From Amblyornis subalaris (lineage: Eukaryota; Chordata; Aves; Passeriformes; Ptilonorhynchidae): a stretch of DNA of 64,000 nucleotides. The DNA lies in the NCBI GenBank assembly GCA_018881555.1, contig JACAXG010000236.1, positions 198,644-262,643 of the forward strand. Direction: 5' to 3'. The number at the start of each line of letters is the position of its first letter. The first letter of the stretch is position 1. Shown in pieces: positions 11,150 to 22,060 of this stretch. The position numbers and the translations under genes were made by a program. A model generated the notes under the pieces. It saw nothing but the letters and a program-made list of their open reading frames with translations. It had not been told where the DNA came from and searched no databases.

Positions 11150-11480
11150 AGGAGGGGTGTGGCCTGTCGCACTTGGACACGAAAAAACTACACGGACTCG
11201 GCTCTGTCAAGGCAGGAGCAAGAAGAAGGGCCGGACGACCCCGACTCGTTTATTTATATGTTCTTAGAAACCACTGTGGATTGGAGGGTGAGGTTGCCAC
11301 CTCTCAATCACACTGGTCAAAGGAAAAATCCATCAAACGTCTTCGCTCAGCAGAATGGAATGTAAACAAAGAGAGACGGTTATCAAAACATGGCTATGTT
11401 TATAGAAAATGCATGGGAACTCTGTTACAGAAGTGAGAAACATCGAAAAACTGCAAAAACCCAGGACGACAGTGGCCCTG
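11150..11480 (+). mobile_element. Possible solo LTR or LTR-derived piece
   Basis: The composition changes abruptly to a segment with 'gacacgaaaaaactacac', 'tttatttatatgttcttaga', 'ttggagggtgaggttgccac', 'caatcacactggtcaaagga' and 'cagaagtgagaaacatcg'. It resembles, from memory, passerine retroviral LTR text. I cannot place TG and CA ends or a target-site duplication, so class and limits are uncertain. An unrelated old repeat is the alternative. Confidence 0.4.
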
Positions 11481-11829
11481 ACAAACCCTGTGGGTACTGC
11501 TCTCCGCAGAGCCTATGCTCCCTGCCCATCCATCCTTGGCCCATCTCTGCCCTGCAGAGCTCCCACCCTGGGTCTGCAGGCACAGCCAGACCCTCTGCAC
11601 CTGCCCTGGGGAAGGTGCTGCCGTGGCTGCTGTCCCTGCAGCCCCTCCAAGCACTGNGGCTCCTTCAGCCCTGGTGCCCACGAGGGCACTGGCTGTGCTG
11701 AGCCCAAAGCATCTGCACTCTGAGGCCTTTGAGGGGGACCAGGAGTGACAGCACCAATGTCCTGCTGTGTGCAAAGTGTCTGGAATCAGGCAAAAGGTGG
11801 AATTTATGCTGCACAAATAAATAGCATAA
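11481..11829. other. No recognisable feature
   Basis: GC-rich, Pro- and Leu-coding-like composition in several frames with no supportable gene. Confidence 0.5.
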
Positions 11830-12150
11830 ATAAAAGCCTCTGACATTTTCTAATTGGGGTGCTGGGAACATCTCAGCAGCTCTAAGGCGGTTCTGCAGTT
11901 TTGTGTAAATGCCTCATCAAAGTGGTAATGTATTCTAATTATTAGCAGAGCCCTGGCTGCCTCATGAACCCGTAATATTTTGTGGCATGTGACATTACAA
12001 GGAAAATGTATGAATAACAATTTTTCATTTAAATTACCAGCTGTATGATCAAGTTTTTTGTAGTATTATGAGGTTTGGGGTAAATACTCCATAAATATGT
12101 AAATAACTTCTGATGTTGTTGCATTAGGTAATTGCAGGAGGACATGGCTT
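11830..12150. promoter_or_regulatory. AT-rich candidate regulatory block with homeodomain palindrome
   Basis: Roughly 320 bp of AT-rich, repeat-free sequence. It contains CTAATTATTAG at 11935-11945, two TAAT half-sites inverted around one base, plus CATTTAAATTACC, TATGAATAACAAT and AATATGTAAATAAC. Such palindromes suit homeodomain dimers. The regulatory role is inferred. Confidence 0.36.
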
Positions 12151-13645
12151 GTGGTATGGAGGAACCGAGAGCAGATCCTGCTCCTTTTGGGCACGAGGCT
12201 GGAGCTGCCTGGTTCTTGCATTTGCTCCCCAGGGTCTGGGCTCTCACCCTCGGAGGACACCTGAAACACCTTCTCAGGTGCTGCACCTTTTGCAGCCACT
12301 GTTCCCACGCAGCTNGGGGTCTCTCTGTGCCACCTGCATGGCAGAGCCATGCTGCCTGATGTGGGAATCTTCCTGGGGATCCTTCATGGACTGGGGGTCA
12401 CTGGGTCCATTGCTGCTCTTTTTGTGGGATGAAATTTCTGAAGAAACTCTTCCTGCTCCTCCCTCAGTCAGGCTGGCCCTAGGACTGCTCTTGCCCAGAG
12501 GAGATGTCCTGAGCCCAAAGGGAAGCTGGGAGCACAAATCTGAACATTTTTTCAAATCAGCTAAAAATCAAGATATTTGTCCTAGAAAAAAAGAAGATAT
12601 TAATTTGGCTTAGCTTTTTCTTTGTATTCTTAAATTGCTTTCTAATCTTNATCCAGGTCAAAATCAGGCAGAACTGGTAAAGGAGAAAGGTGTGCAGTTT
12701 TAAAAGCTCCTATTTCCATCATTTTTTACCATCTGGGTTTGACTCTGAAAGCCTCCCTGCCCATGCTGTGCCTGGGCCACTCTGGCCCTTCAAGCACACA
12801 TGGTGACAAACAGGAATACAGATGCTGGGCCAGCGAGCCTGGGCATCATCCATGTTCTCTGTGGCTCCTGCTGGTATTTCCACAGGAATAATGCAGCACC
12901 TGGAGCTGCTGAGGTGCAGAGAGGAGCTACAGCGACAGGGCTGGACATGCTGACCCCCAGTGGGTCCCTTCTGCCATCACCTGAATGAGGATCCTCTTCT
13001 CTTCCAATGGCTCCTGAGCCATCCGTCATTTCTGTGGTCCATTCCTNGTTCTCCCTGGTTGGAGCTGTTGGTCTCTGGACATGCATGCAGGGTGCCCTGG
13101 GGTAGTTTTGCTTTCTTTTTGCCTGGGGAGCAGGAGCAGTGCCATANGAGTTCTGCTGGAGGGGGGGAAGCCTGGCCAGTGGTTCATGGGATGTCCTTCT
13201 CCACTACCTGGAGAGGGAAACTGCCCTTGGGCAGTCCTGTGGGAGGAGGTGAGATGTGCTGTTCTGAGTCAATTTTTGCAGTGGAAATACTGGAGAGGAA
13301 CTTGAGAATTAAAACGTGAAGGAGAACAAAGTGTGTCTGCACCAGGGAGAGGTGAAAACAGTAGCACTTTTATTAGGAAAATGGTATTTCTGGAAGAAAA
13401 CAGCAGGAGTGCAATCTCCTGGAGGGTTTGGGGTCAGCGTGAGAGTGCTGAGAGAAGAGTTCCCAGAGTGGTGATGAGCCAGAGGGAGAAAGGAAGGACT
13501 GAGAGACCCCCAGCAGCAGCAGCAGCCTGCCCATCATCGCCAGCATTGTGCCATATTCNCTGCCTGCCCTCCAGGGCTGTGCCAGGCCTGGGGGAGAGCA
13601 TCTCCCCGGGGCAGGAACTGCACATGGAGCACCCAGAGCCNACTC
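12151..13645. other. No recognisable feature
   Basis: Mixed sequence with a short CAG run at about 13510-13530. No known repeat or credible exon was seen. Confidence 0.5.
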
Positions 13646-14704
13646 TCAGCCTCTCGTGCTCCAGAGCCTCTGCCATGACCTTCCCTTCCCAGCACCAAGA
13701 CCCCGAGGGGATGGAACTCGGCAGCTCCTGGGGCAGTGGTCAGGGAGCTCCTGCAGCCATGGGCACAGCCAGTGGTACAGGGTGGTACCTGTGTGTGCAC
13801 ACCTGGGCACCTGGGGCACATTGCAGCACTGCCTGTGCTGCTGGAGCTCCAGCAGATGTTGTTGTGGGTCACCTCTCATCCTTGCTGCTGTGGCCTCTGC
13901 TGCCTCCAGGGCTGAGGGTACCCCGAGGCTGCTTCCCCACTCTCTGATCGAGGGTACCGGGATGTTCCCTGGTCCCCTGGCATCTCCTTGTGCCCGGGAC
14001 ATGACACCTCTCCACTCCTGAGCTACATCCCCTCTGTTAGAGAGATGGCCATTCCGGGACAGACGCTGTCCCCTCTCGTCCCCAGGCCCTTGTCTGGCCT
14101 CTGCCCTGCCTGAGGTGCCCAAGGCACTGGGGTCATGAGCTCCTGGCCCCGCAGAGGCACAGGGGCTGCAGGACTGGAGCAGAATGGCCCTGTGCCCACG
14201 TGTGTCCAGCAGCTGGCTGTCCTCAGGCTCTCCCCGGGGGATGGGTGACAGTAAGGACAGTGGCATGAGCTGTGCTGAGGAATTGCAATGCCCTTGGCAT
14301 CTGTGGCTGCCTGCGGAGGCTGAGAGGACAGCGGGGTGGCTCCTCTCCGAGCCAACCAGCAGATCTCTGTCACCTGCCACAGGAGCAGGTGTCACCGTGC
14401 TGGAGCAGAGCTGCTGACCGTGTGCAGAGTGGGGATCCTGGAGGATGGCAGGGAAAGCTGGGGAGCCCTCGCCTCTGCCAGCCTGTGCTCCCTGGGGTGA
14501 ACCCACAAAGGGAGGCACAGTGCCCTGCTGNGGCCCTGGGAGCAGCTGGGCCTTTGGGGACAGAGGGAACAGGGGCTGTGGCAGCGATGCTGTGCCCATG
14601 TCGGGGCTGGNGGGGGCAGGTTCCCCCGGCAGCAGTGAGGGGCTGCATGGGAGCACGACCAGCTCCCACCACTCCTGGCAAATGAAGAGAGAAGGACTTA
14701 GCAC
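13646..14704 (-). other. Longest open frame in the window, not supported as a gene
   Basis: This minus-strand frame gives 352 codons, the longest here. It is GC-rich and interrupted by ambiguous bases. It overlaps sizeable frames on the opposite strand and in shifted phase, and its Pro-, Ser- and Gly-rich translation shows no domain, signal peptide or repeat I recognise. It is most likely a chance frame in GC-rich DNA. Confidence 0.4.
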
Positions 14705-16454
14705 TGATTAATTATTTAGATTAGAACAATCCAAAGGGGATTAAAATATGCCTGGAAAATGGTGACTTGACAAGCGTACCTGGGGGGGTGACAGTGCTGT
14801 CACCAACCCCCCCTTGTCTTGCTGGCCCAGGGGGAAGCTTCCTTGAGGCTGAGGAGGCTGAAGGGGGCCACAGCCCCTTCTTCTCACTGAGAGCAGCAAA
14901 CAGAATAGGTTTTCCTTTTTCTCTGCCTGAGCTCTGTAAGCAGCTCAGAGTGTGACTGGAAAAGCAATGGAGCTGGGAGAGGGAATCCCACCATCGCTCG
15001 GACTCAAGAGAGGGAATATTTGATGAAGCTGAGTCCTGTGAAGAGAAAGCAGAGGCTGTTACCATCACAGATACTTCAGCACAGATGCCACAGAAGAAAG
15101 AAATCGGGCTTTGTAAAGGGCCTTTGTATTATTTCCTGCCTCTCCAGCTTCACTGAAGTGAAAATGAGGCATTTTTTAAGAGCGAGGGGAAAAAAAAAAA
15201 AAGGCAGGAGAGCAACTTTTTCTTTCTGCTGAAAGCCTGATGCTGTGCTTTAACTCTTCCCTGAGCTCATCTACCAAAGACAGGCTCCTTGTGGGCTCTC
15301 CAGGCTTCAGTGCAGAATGGATTTTCTTTAGCAGGCCCTGGTGAGCCACTTCTCTTAGCAGATATATCTGCTGGGCTGGCGGAGGGGAGCTCTGCTCAGC
15401 CTGGGTGGAATTAGCACGGAGCGGCTGCAGATGACAGCCGCCAAATGCCATCGATCACGCAGTCCCTGCAGGGCCGGGGAAGAGCAGCTGGCNGTTCTTC
15501 AGCCTGACCCGCGTGCTACCAGGTGGCCCCTTGCTTCCCTTCCTTCTAGGCATGATTACGGCTCGCTTTCTCCAGCTATGGCTGGGTCCAAAACCTCTGC
15601 CGTGCCAAGAGCTCAGCTCCTCTTGGCATTGAGAATTTTCTAAGTTTGAGCCAAGGCTTCTGTTCCCCCTGCAGCCATCACAGATGAATGAAGTGCTCCA
15701 TTCTCTCCTTTGTTTCACTCCTTCCAGAGCAGGAGCGCTCTGGCTCCATGCAGGGCAGGGAAGAGCAGGAGGAGGGGGAGCGGGCCAGCTGTGTGTCACA
15801 TCACGGAGAAGGGGACGTGCGTCCTCACTCCTGCCCCTGCCCCAGGGACCTGTCTGTATGAATGGCCCATGACNTGCCCTGCTACCCCTGGATAAACTGC
15901 CAACCAACCCCTTAAACCCTTGCACCTGCACATTGACACCTGTGAAAAATCCCNGAAAGTTTTTTACCTGAGTTTTCTAAGAGGAACTACAGGAGGGACC
16001 AGAGGCTGTTCCTTGCTGTGGTGGGTGAGGAAGACCACTGAAAGTCCTGCTGCCACATCCTGGGTTGTTGGGGAAGCCTCCACATTCTGGGTGCAACCTG
16101 CTCATTCCCTGCTCGTTTAGGTTGTGATTATTCCCATGGCAGGAGGTGGCACATTCTCCCTCCCCTTGCAGGCTTGCCCGGCCAGAATGGGATAAGGATT
16201 TTCTCCTTAACCTCTGNTTTCTGGGACACAGCCACAGCTCTGCTATGGCAAGAAGGTGAGGCACAACGGTTCCACTCTGACTTACAAATAACACAGGACA
16301 CTCCAGGCCAGGACTGCTACAATTCATAGGGCCGTGAGATGAAAGGATGTTTGAGAAGCAAACCCTGAAGTCTCATAAACTTCATACATTTCTGTTTATT
16401 GAAGAATATTCTACAGTTTCTACATGCATATTTCTCCACATCTACATGCATATT
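14705..16454. other. No recognisable feature
   Basis: A short A-run at about 15190-15201 is the only low-complexity feature. There is no CR1, LTR or credible exon. Confidence 0.5.
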
Positions 16455-16715
16455 CCGAGGAGGAATGGCTTCACACTGAGAGAGGAGAGATTTATGTTTG
16501 ATATTAGGGAGAAATTCTTCCCTAGGAGAGTGGCTGAGCACTGGCACAGGTTGCCCAGAGAAGTTCTGGCTGCCCCTGGATCCCTGGAAGTGTCCAAGGC
16601 CAGGTTGGACAGGGCTTNGAGCAGCCTGGGATAGTGGAAGGTGTCCCTGCCCATGGCAGGGGACTTTAAGGTCCCTCCCAATCCGAACCATTCTATGATT
16701 CCATGACATCTACAT
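16455..16715 (+). mobile_element. CR1 LINE 3' fragment
   Basis: Shows 'aggaatggcttcacactgag', 'gatattagggagaaattctt', 'actggcacaggttgcccaga', 'ctggatccctggaagtgtcc', 'gggactttaaggtccctccc' and the terminal CATTCTATGATTCCATGA. It is 5'-truncated. Part of the 'gtgggactggatg' segment has been lost just before 'gactttaaggtc'. Confidence 0.92.
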
Positions 16716-16999
16716 TTTCTACACTTGCTCCTGAGGTGAAGCTGGCCCGTGAGAGGAGCAGAAATGTGCGGCTGGACNTGTCCACTCCATGTCAGCATTC
16801 AGCCCACAGGAAGACCCGAGAACAGCCTGCAGCAATCCACAGGGTGCACATTGCTCACAAAATCGGATTCAAACTGTCTGGACAGCAACCCCCCGGCCAG
16901 AATGCAGGAGCCCCTGTGAACCTGCTGAGAAGGCTGTGCTGGGTGAGCTGGCCATACCCATTTTTTTCCCATGGATTTTTGTTTTCCATACTTGTAGCT

Positions 17000-17150
17000 T
17001 TCAAAAGCTTTCCTGGAAACATTCAAGGCCAGGTCAGATGGGCTCTGAGTAACCTGGCCCAGCAGAAGATATCCCTGCTCATTGCAAGNGGGGTGGATGA
17101 AGGGTCTTTAAAGGCCCCTCCCAACCCAAAGTATTTTATGATTCGACAAA
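17000..17150 (+). mobile_element. Diverged CR1 LINE 3' fragment
   Basis: A degraded CR1 end with 'ttcaaggccaggtcagatgg', 'atccctgctcattgcaag', 'ggggtggatgaagggtcttt' and 'cccctcccaacccaaagtat', ending near TTTTATGATTCG. It is more diverged than the copy about 290 bp upstream, so it is probably an older, independent insertion. Confidence 0.8.
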
Positions 17151-17637
17151 GAGATCTTCAAAGAAAGCAGGGTGTGCAGCTCCCATTCTAGACACATCTG
17201 AATCTTAGAGGCTTCCCCGTGAATCTTCTAAATCATAAAAATAATANACATGTAAATTAGACCGTCCTGAAGGCATCTGGCAGAACGCTGATAGGGAACT
17301 GTCCTCCTCGCCAGCTTGGCAGTGACAGAGATGAACTGAAATGAACGGTTTTCAAACACCTTCTGGGCAGGGAGGGGGGACAAGGTCACTGGGACCTTCG
17401 GGAGCTCAGGGGGACGTGGTTCCTTCTCCCCATTCCNGCAGTGCTTTTCCATGGAGCAGAGCTCCTGCTGCCGTGTGCCGAGCACTCAGCCGAGACCAAC
17501 GCCCCTCACGGAGGGCTGGACGTGGCTCCGTAAGAGGTGCCGCAGCAGCGGTTCAGCAGTGACCTCTGCTTCCAGCTTCTGCCCGTGTCTCTATTTCTAA
17601 ATCTCTGGCTGTAGTTGGGCTGAAATTTATTGAAAAC
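17151..17637. other. Sequence before the ERV, no feature
   Basis: Mixed sequence with no recognised repeat, ending at the left edge of an LTR. Confidence 0.5.
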
Positions 17638-18078
17638 TGTCCTGGTTTCAGCCAGGACCCTCCTGTTATTTGATACCACCTCATGTCTTGTCAGGGCAGG
17701 GCAAAGGACTCTCTTGAGCTCCCAAGAAGAAGAAAGTGGCTTCCAGTCAAAAAAAANGTGGAAGTGGGGAAGTTGTCAGCCTTTGTTCATTGTCTCAGGG
17801 TCTGTGGTGAGCATTTTTGCATGTGAATCACCCTCTCTTTTGTACACTTTTGTTATTGATATTGTTGCTGTTACTGTTGGTTTTCTTATCTCGTGGCTGT
17901 TTCCAGTAAATTGTTACATCAACCTGAGATCTTTGCCTTTTGTGCCTCCAATTCTCAATTTCATCCCACTCCAGCGGGAAGCGGNAGGGGAGGGGGAGTG
18001 AGCGAGCAGNGNGTGGTTTNGAGTGTTTCAGTGNGAACACTAAATNNNAGAATACCAGTCCTACATGACAACAGCCTT
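17638..18078 (+). mobile_element. 5' LTR of a broken avian ERV
   Basis: It begins with TGTCCTGGTTTCAGCCAGG, the familiar start of many bird ERV LTRs. It continues through 'ttgttattgatattgttgct', 'tgtttccagtaaattgttac', 'ctttgccttttgtgcctcca' and a GGGAGGGGGAGTGAGCGAG-like G-rich end. A primer-binding-like site follows directly, which identifies it as a 5' LTR and not a solo LTR. The right boundary is approximate because ambiguous bases cluster there. ERV class is not resolved. Confidence 0.8.
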
Positions 18079-18080
18079 CT

Positions 18081-18100
18081 TTGGNGCCCAGCATGGGACA
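18081..18100 (+). other. Primer-binding-site-like sequence of the ERV
   Basis: TTGG-N-GCCCAGCATGGGACA lies just inside the LTR edge, where a retroviral primer-binding site is expected, and starts with the TGG that pairs with a tRNA CCA end. One base is ambiguous, so the tRNA identity cannot be read. Confidence 0.65.
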
Positions 18101-18400
18101 CNGAAGGGTTGAGATAACAATGGATCTGGCCAGGGAGAGTAGGAAACAGATTTGATCTAAGCATTTGTTNTATTAGGTACCACATCNCTGGCCACAGNGT
18201 TGCGTGGTCTGTTCGTGTGGGTGTGGTACCTCAGCCTGTCTATATTTCCATATATGCTCTCTGTGCCCATCACAGTGCTCCTTTCCAGAGCAGGGAGAGG
18301 GATCAGGATTGCTCTGCGGCTGCACTGTGGGACATCAGTTTATGACATGATAACATTGAGGACACTCAGAAGTGACTGGCACTGAAGCACTGCTTCTTCT
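18101..18400 (+). mobile_element. ERV leader and internal remnant
   Basis: The 'gaagggttgagataac' leader follows the primer-binding-like site, then sequence with no readable gag frame. The distance from here to pol-like sequence is only a few hundred bases, so gag, protease and most of reverse transcriptase are missing. Confidence 0.5.
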
Positions 18401-18860
18401 GGCACCTGACTGCCAGTGCTGGGCTGGATGTTCCTGTCTCTGCCACGCATCATGGCACTGAGGCCACGTGGAGTAAGTGGATTGGTCTGATCACACAGCA
18501 GGCTCAGATAGGAAACCCCAATCGCCCTGGGATCTTGAAAATCATCATGAACTGGCCCGAGGGTGAAAATTTCGGACAGTCATCAGAAGGAGAGGAGGAG
18601 AAGATGACGTGCTGAGGAGATGCCACCATATAACTGGCTACCAGGAGGTGAGAGGTCACACGCTCCCTTCACTGATGGTTCTCGCTGTATCGTAGGGACC
18701 AGCAGGTGACGCAAAGCAGCCACATGGAGCCCTGCATGGCGAGTCACAGAAGCTACTGAGGGACAAGGGGGATCAAGCCAGATTGCAGGGGCGAAGAGGC
18801 TGGAACAGCCAGCCCAGAGCATCCCCTACGCAGCTCTGTGTGGGTGAGAGAAGGGTTTTA
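18401..18860 (+). pseudogene. ERV pol remnant around the RNase H start
   Basis: The text of this stretch resembles the connection and early RNase H part of avian ERV pol. A Phe-Thr-Asp-Gly-Ser motif, typical of the first catalytic aspartate region of retroviral RNase H, is encoded at about 18671-18685. An in-frame stop occurs about ten codons later, and a tract of the surrounding reading also needs frame changes. The element is non-functional. It stops at about 18860, where a CR1 begins, and no env or 3' LTR is seen. Confidence 0.65.
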
Positions 18861-18865
18861 AACAG

Positions 18866-19289
18866 AGTAATAGAATCATAGAATCACAGAACATCCTGAG
18901 CAGGAAGGGACCCACCGGGATCATCCAGTCCAGCTCCTGGCCCTGCACAGACACCCCAACAATCCCACCCTGTGCCTGGGAGCACTGTCCAAATGCTCCT
19001 GGAGCTCTGGCAGCCTTGGGGCCGGGACCATTCCCTGGGGAGCCTGTTCAGTGCCCAGCACCCTCTGAGGAAAGAACCTTTCTCTGCTCTCCAGGCTGAC
19101 CCTGCCCTGGCACAGCTCCAACTGTTCCTGGGTCCTGTCCCTGTCCCAGTCCCAGGGAGCAGAGATCGGAGCCATCTCTCAGGAGGAGCTGCAGTCCCCT
19201 GGGAGCTCTGAGCTCGGTCTCTGCTCCAGCTGAACACACCAAGAGCCCTCAGCTGCTCCTCCTATGGCTTCACCTCGAGACCCTTCACC
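18866..19289 (-). mobile_element. CR1 LINE 3' fragment
   Basis: The plus strand starts with TAATAGAATCATAGAATCAC (the reverse of the terminal octamers) and continues through 'ggaagggacccaccgggatc', 'ccctgcacagacacccc', 'ctggagctctggcagccttg' and 'gccctggcacagctccaact' to 'cgagacccttcacc'. At about 420 bp it is one of the longer copies here. It marks the right edge of the ERV remnant. Confidence 0.92.
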
Positions 19290-19420
19290 AGAGAATAACC
19301 TGAGCTGGAAGGGACCCACAAGGTTCTCAGAGTCCAACTCCAGCTCCAGCTTCAGCAGAGCTGGGTGAAGACTCATTTCCCTGGCTCCTCTGTGTGCCTG
19401 GGATCTGCACTCGTCCCTGC
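19290..19420 (-). mobile_element. Second, abutting CR1 fragment
   Basis: Immediately after the first CR1 the plus strand restarts with AGAATAACCTGAGCTGGAAG, then 'ggacccacaaggttctcaga' and 'gtccaactcc'. This is another CR1 3' end in the same orientation, with different subfamily text. The right limit is uncertain. Confidence 0.7.
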
Positions 19421-20523
19421 CCAGNGGAGCTGGTGTTACTCTCACAGACTTTGCTCCTTGCCACTTGGATCCCATGACCATTTATTTTACTGCAATTTCA
19501 CAGTGTATGGGCGAACTCACCTGTAGAATTATCTCCAGTACCAAGCTGCTGCCTGTGTGAGGACAGACAGGTANGTTAATATGGAAGCTGACCTTGAGTG
19601 ATAAGGTGTGGGATGAAAATTGAATTAGAAAAAAAATCAGCTTTCACTGTTGTTGNGCAAAGACCAGAGGAGCAGCAGCAATCACAAGCAGTCACATCAG
19701 CCCTTCCACGAGCATCCCAAGGTAACATCCCGTTCCCAGAGCTCACTGTCAGCCCTGGGGTTTGGTGTCAATGAGACCTGAGCCCTTCTCTGGGGTTAGG
19801 CACAGACTGAAGAGCTGTGTGCAGNGGGACATGCAGCAGGGGGGCTCAGATCCTGCAGCATCGTCACACACACTCTTGTGTGTTTATGGGCATGGACAGG
19901 CTCATGTTTCCTGTGCCTCTGCTCCATGCCAGGGCTGAGAAAACTGATCCCGTGGCAAGGATGCTCTTGGCCAGCCTTCAGAGACCCTGAGGCAGCATGG
20001 AAGTCTTATCTGCAGAGACACATGAGGGTTTAAAATTGAACTGCAACATAAAACTCTGCTGGGAGCTGTCACATTCGTGGTGTTTTATCANGACATCTCT
20101 CTGTCAAATACATTGCAGTTGTTTAATATCAATCACATCAATGAATACAGGTTTTATATACNTTTATGCAAAATTTCAATTTCTGCTTACATTTGCTCGG
20201 GTGTTAGAAATCACATTACTTGCATTTTTCAATAGCAGCCTTGCTTTTTTTTCTGTAGAACCATCAATAGTTTGATGTATTTTTATGTGGATCACTTTCT
20301 CAGTGCAAACATTTGTAAAGCTTTATTCCCATATTCTATCCACTTCAGCGTGGTGCAGTCATAAGCTACTGTGGGGAGGATGAACTCGATGTGACCCTGC
20401 ATGGACAAGCACAGGGCAACTCCAACACTTCAAACTTCCTTAGGTCAGGAAGGGGAGAGAACATTGGGGCTGGAGAAAGGGTAAAAAAGGGGGAAGTGAG
20501 GGGCTTCCCTCATGGAAGTAGAA
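19421..20523. other. No recognisable feature
   Basis: Mixed sequence. An AT-rich part at about 20080-20340 could be an old repeat or conserved block but carries no text I know. Confidence 0.45.
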
Positions 20524-20601
20524 GTTGTTGTTGTTGTTGTTGTTGTTGTTGTTCTTCTTCTTCTTCTTCTTCTTCTCCTCCTCCTCCTTATTCTTCTTCT
20601 C
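20524..20601 (+). repeat. Compound TTG/TTC/TCC microsatellite
   Basis: About ten GTT triplets are followed by about eight CTT, a few CTC, and a TTCTTCTTC coda. Frames through it translate as runs of Val, Leu, Phe and Ser on one strand and Asn and Lys on the other, so overlapping open frames are artefacts. Confidence 0.95.
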
Positions 20602-21834
20602 GACCACTGTAATTATTTTCACTCTCTGTTGGTTGCATTTTTGGTGCTCTGGAATTGTTCTGGGTGCTTGTTCTGTGGACTTGGTGCAAGACAGACACCC
20701 AGACCCTCTGTGTCTGCCCGTGGTTCTCCTCCAAGGATGGCACAGGTTTCCCTGTGCATTTATGGTCTGCCAAGAGAGTGAGTTCTGCTGAGTGCCCCGG
20801 AGGTTGCCATGTGTCAAATACTCCTCCTTGTCCTCCTGAAACAGCTTAGCAGTGCCCAGAGCTCCAGGAGGGGGCGAGAAAAACCTTTCGGGTCCCCAAA
20901 AGCTGCAGTTCATGCCTATTCATCAGCAGGGTTCTTACCNGAATGGTGATCCTGGGTTTAGTGTGATTAGTGAGACACGCAGAGCCATTTGTTATCTGCT
21001 CCTGCAGTGACCGGGCAGAGCACAGGCCATGCGAAATGTGCCAGGGCTCTGTAACGAGATGATAATTAAACAATAATATGCAACCAGGGCTGTCAAAGGG
21101 TGAGACCAGAGTGAAACAAGGCAGATGCTGCCAGGAGGCAAGTCTGGGCAAGGGAAAAGGATTTTCTCTCTCAGCAGCCTTTGTTTCATGGATTTCAGCA
21201 GGATGGTTGACCATGGGCAAAGCCAGGCCATGTGTTCACACCATCAACAGCTCCACCTCCCCTGCTGATCCCTGAAAGAGAAACATGAAGACNGTGAGGC
21301 AGCAAACCATGAGGAAAACCCAGGCAGACTTGGGGAAGGCANAGCTCCTGCCTGTCCAGGGTTTTCTGCAGACTGGGAGGCAGAGGAGGGTTTGTTGCAC
21401 CTGGGCTGGGAGGCTGNAGCGCTGGGAATTTGCTGCAACTGGTGCTCTTTGTCCTCATGTTGNGTCTTATCACCCGGCTCCATCAAAGCGTGGGTTGTTC
21501 ACACAGACCCACCCGACCCAGCAGCTGGAACTCTCCTCTTACTGCTCCATACTTGTCACCTCGCACATTCTGTCTAACAGGCAAATTCTTCCTCCTGACC
21601 CACCTCCGTCTCCGTNTCCTTCTCCATCTCTCTCTCACCATCTTCCTTCCCCATGGTTGCAGTGTTTAGAGCTGTCCTTTGCAAAAATCCCTCCATCCCA
21701 CTCTTATTTGATGAGAATTCTCTGCTTGTTCAGAGATCTGATATTTTCGCCCAGCACTCGGCATATTTACACATGGGCTTTACCAGCATTGGCTGGNCCT
21801 GGTTTTAATCCAAATCTGTAAAGCCTGATTGTGC
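20602..21834. other. No recognisable feature
   Basis: Mixed sequence with several ambiguous bases at 21293-21465. No known repeat or credible exon was seen. Confidence 0.45.
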
Positions 21835-22060
21835 CTGGGCTCTCTATCCTATCAGCCTCATGTGTGCTGTCCCCTGCAAATGAGAACAGATTTGCTGGGC
21901 AAGGGCTATGTTCCATAACATCGTGCTGACTGGCCTTGATAATATTCCTAGCCCTTAATTCTTTGTTAATTCAATCCTGTATCAGCTTTGCTGCTTCTCT
22001 GCCAAGGACTGATATCCCTGGAGAATGTTACCCTGCAAATTCAGCCTTGACACATTAATT
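21835..22060 (-). mobile_element. Probable ancient CR1-like LINE fragment (coding part)
   Basis: Segments such as 'cgtgctgactggccttgata', 'cccttaattctttgttaatt', 'caatcctgtatcagctttgc' and 'tgccaaggactgatatcc' resemble, in reverse orientation, the 3' coding part of old amniote CR1-type LINEs. The copy is heavily diverged, with no intact frame. Limits are approximate. Confidence 0.5.

Noticed and set aside
11353..11370. GGAATGTAAACAAAG, similar to the start of miR-1/206
   Set aside because: The match breaks after the seed-like part, no hairpin precursor is visible, and it lies within a probable LTR-derived segment.
13646..14704. 352-codon minus-strand open frame
   Set aside because: It lies in GC-rich DNA where stops are rare, contains ambiguous bases, overlaps frames in other phases and has no recognisable domain.
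20440..20913. Lys/Asn-run protein on the minus strand and Val/Leu-run frames on the plus strand
   Set aside because: These are translations of the TTG/TTC/TCC microsatellite.
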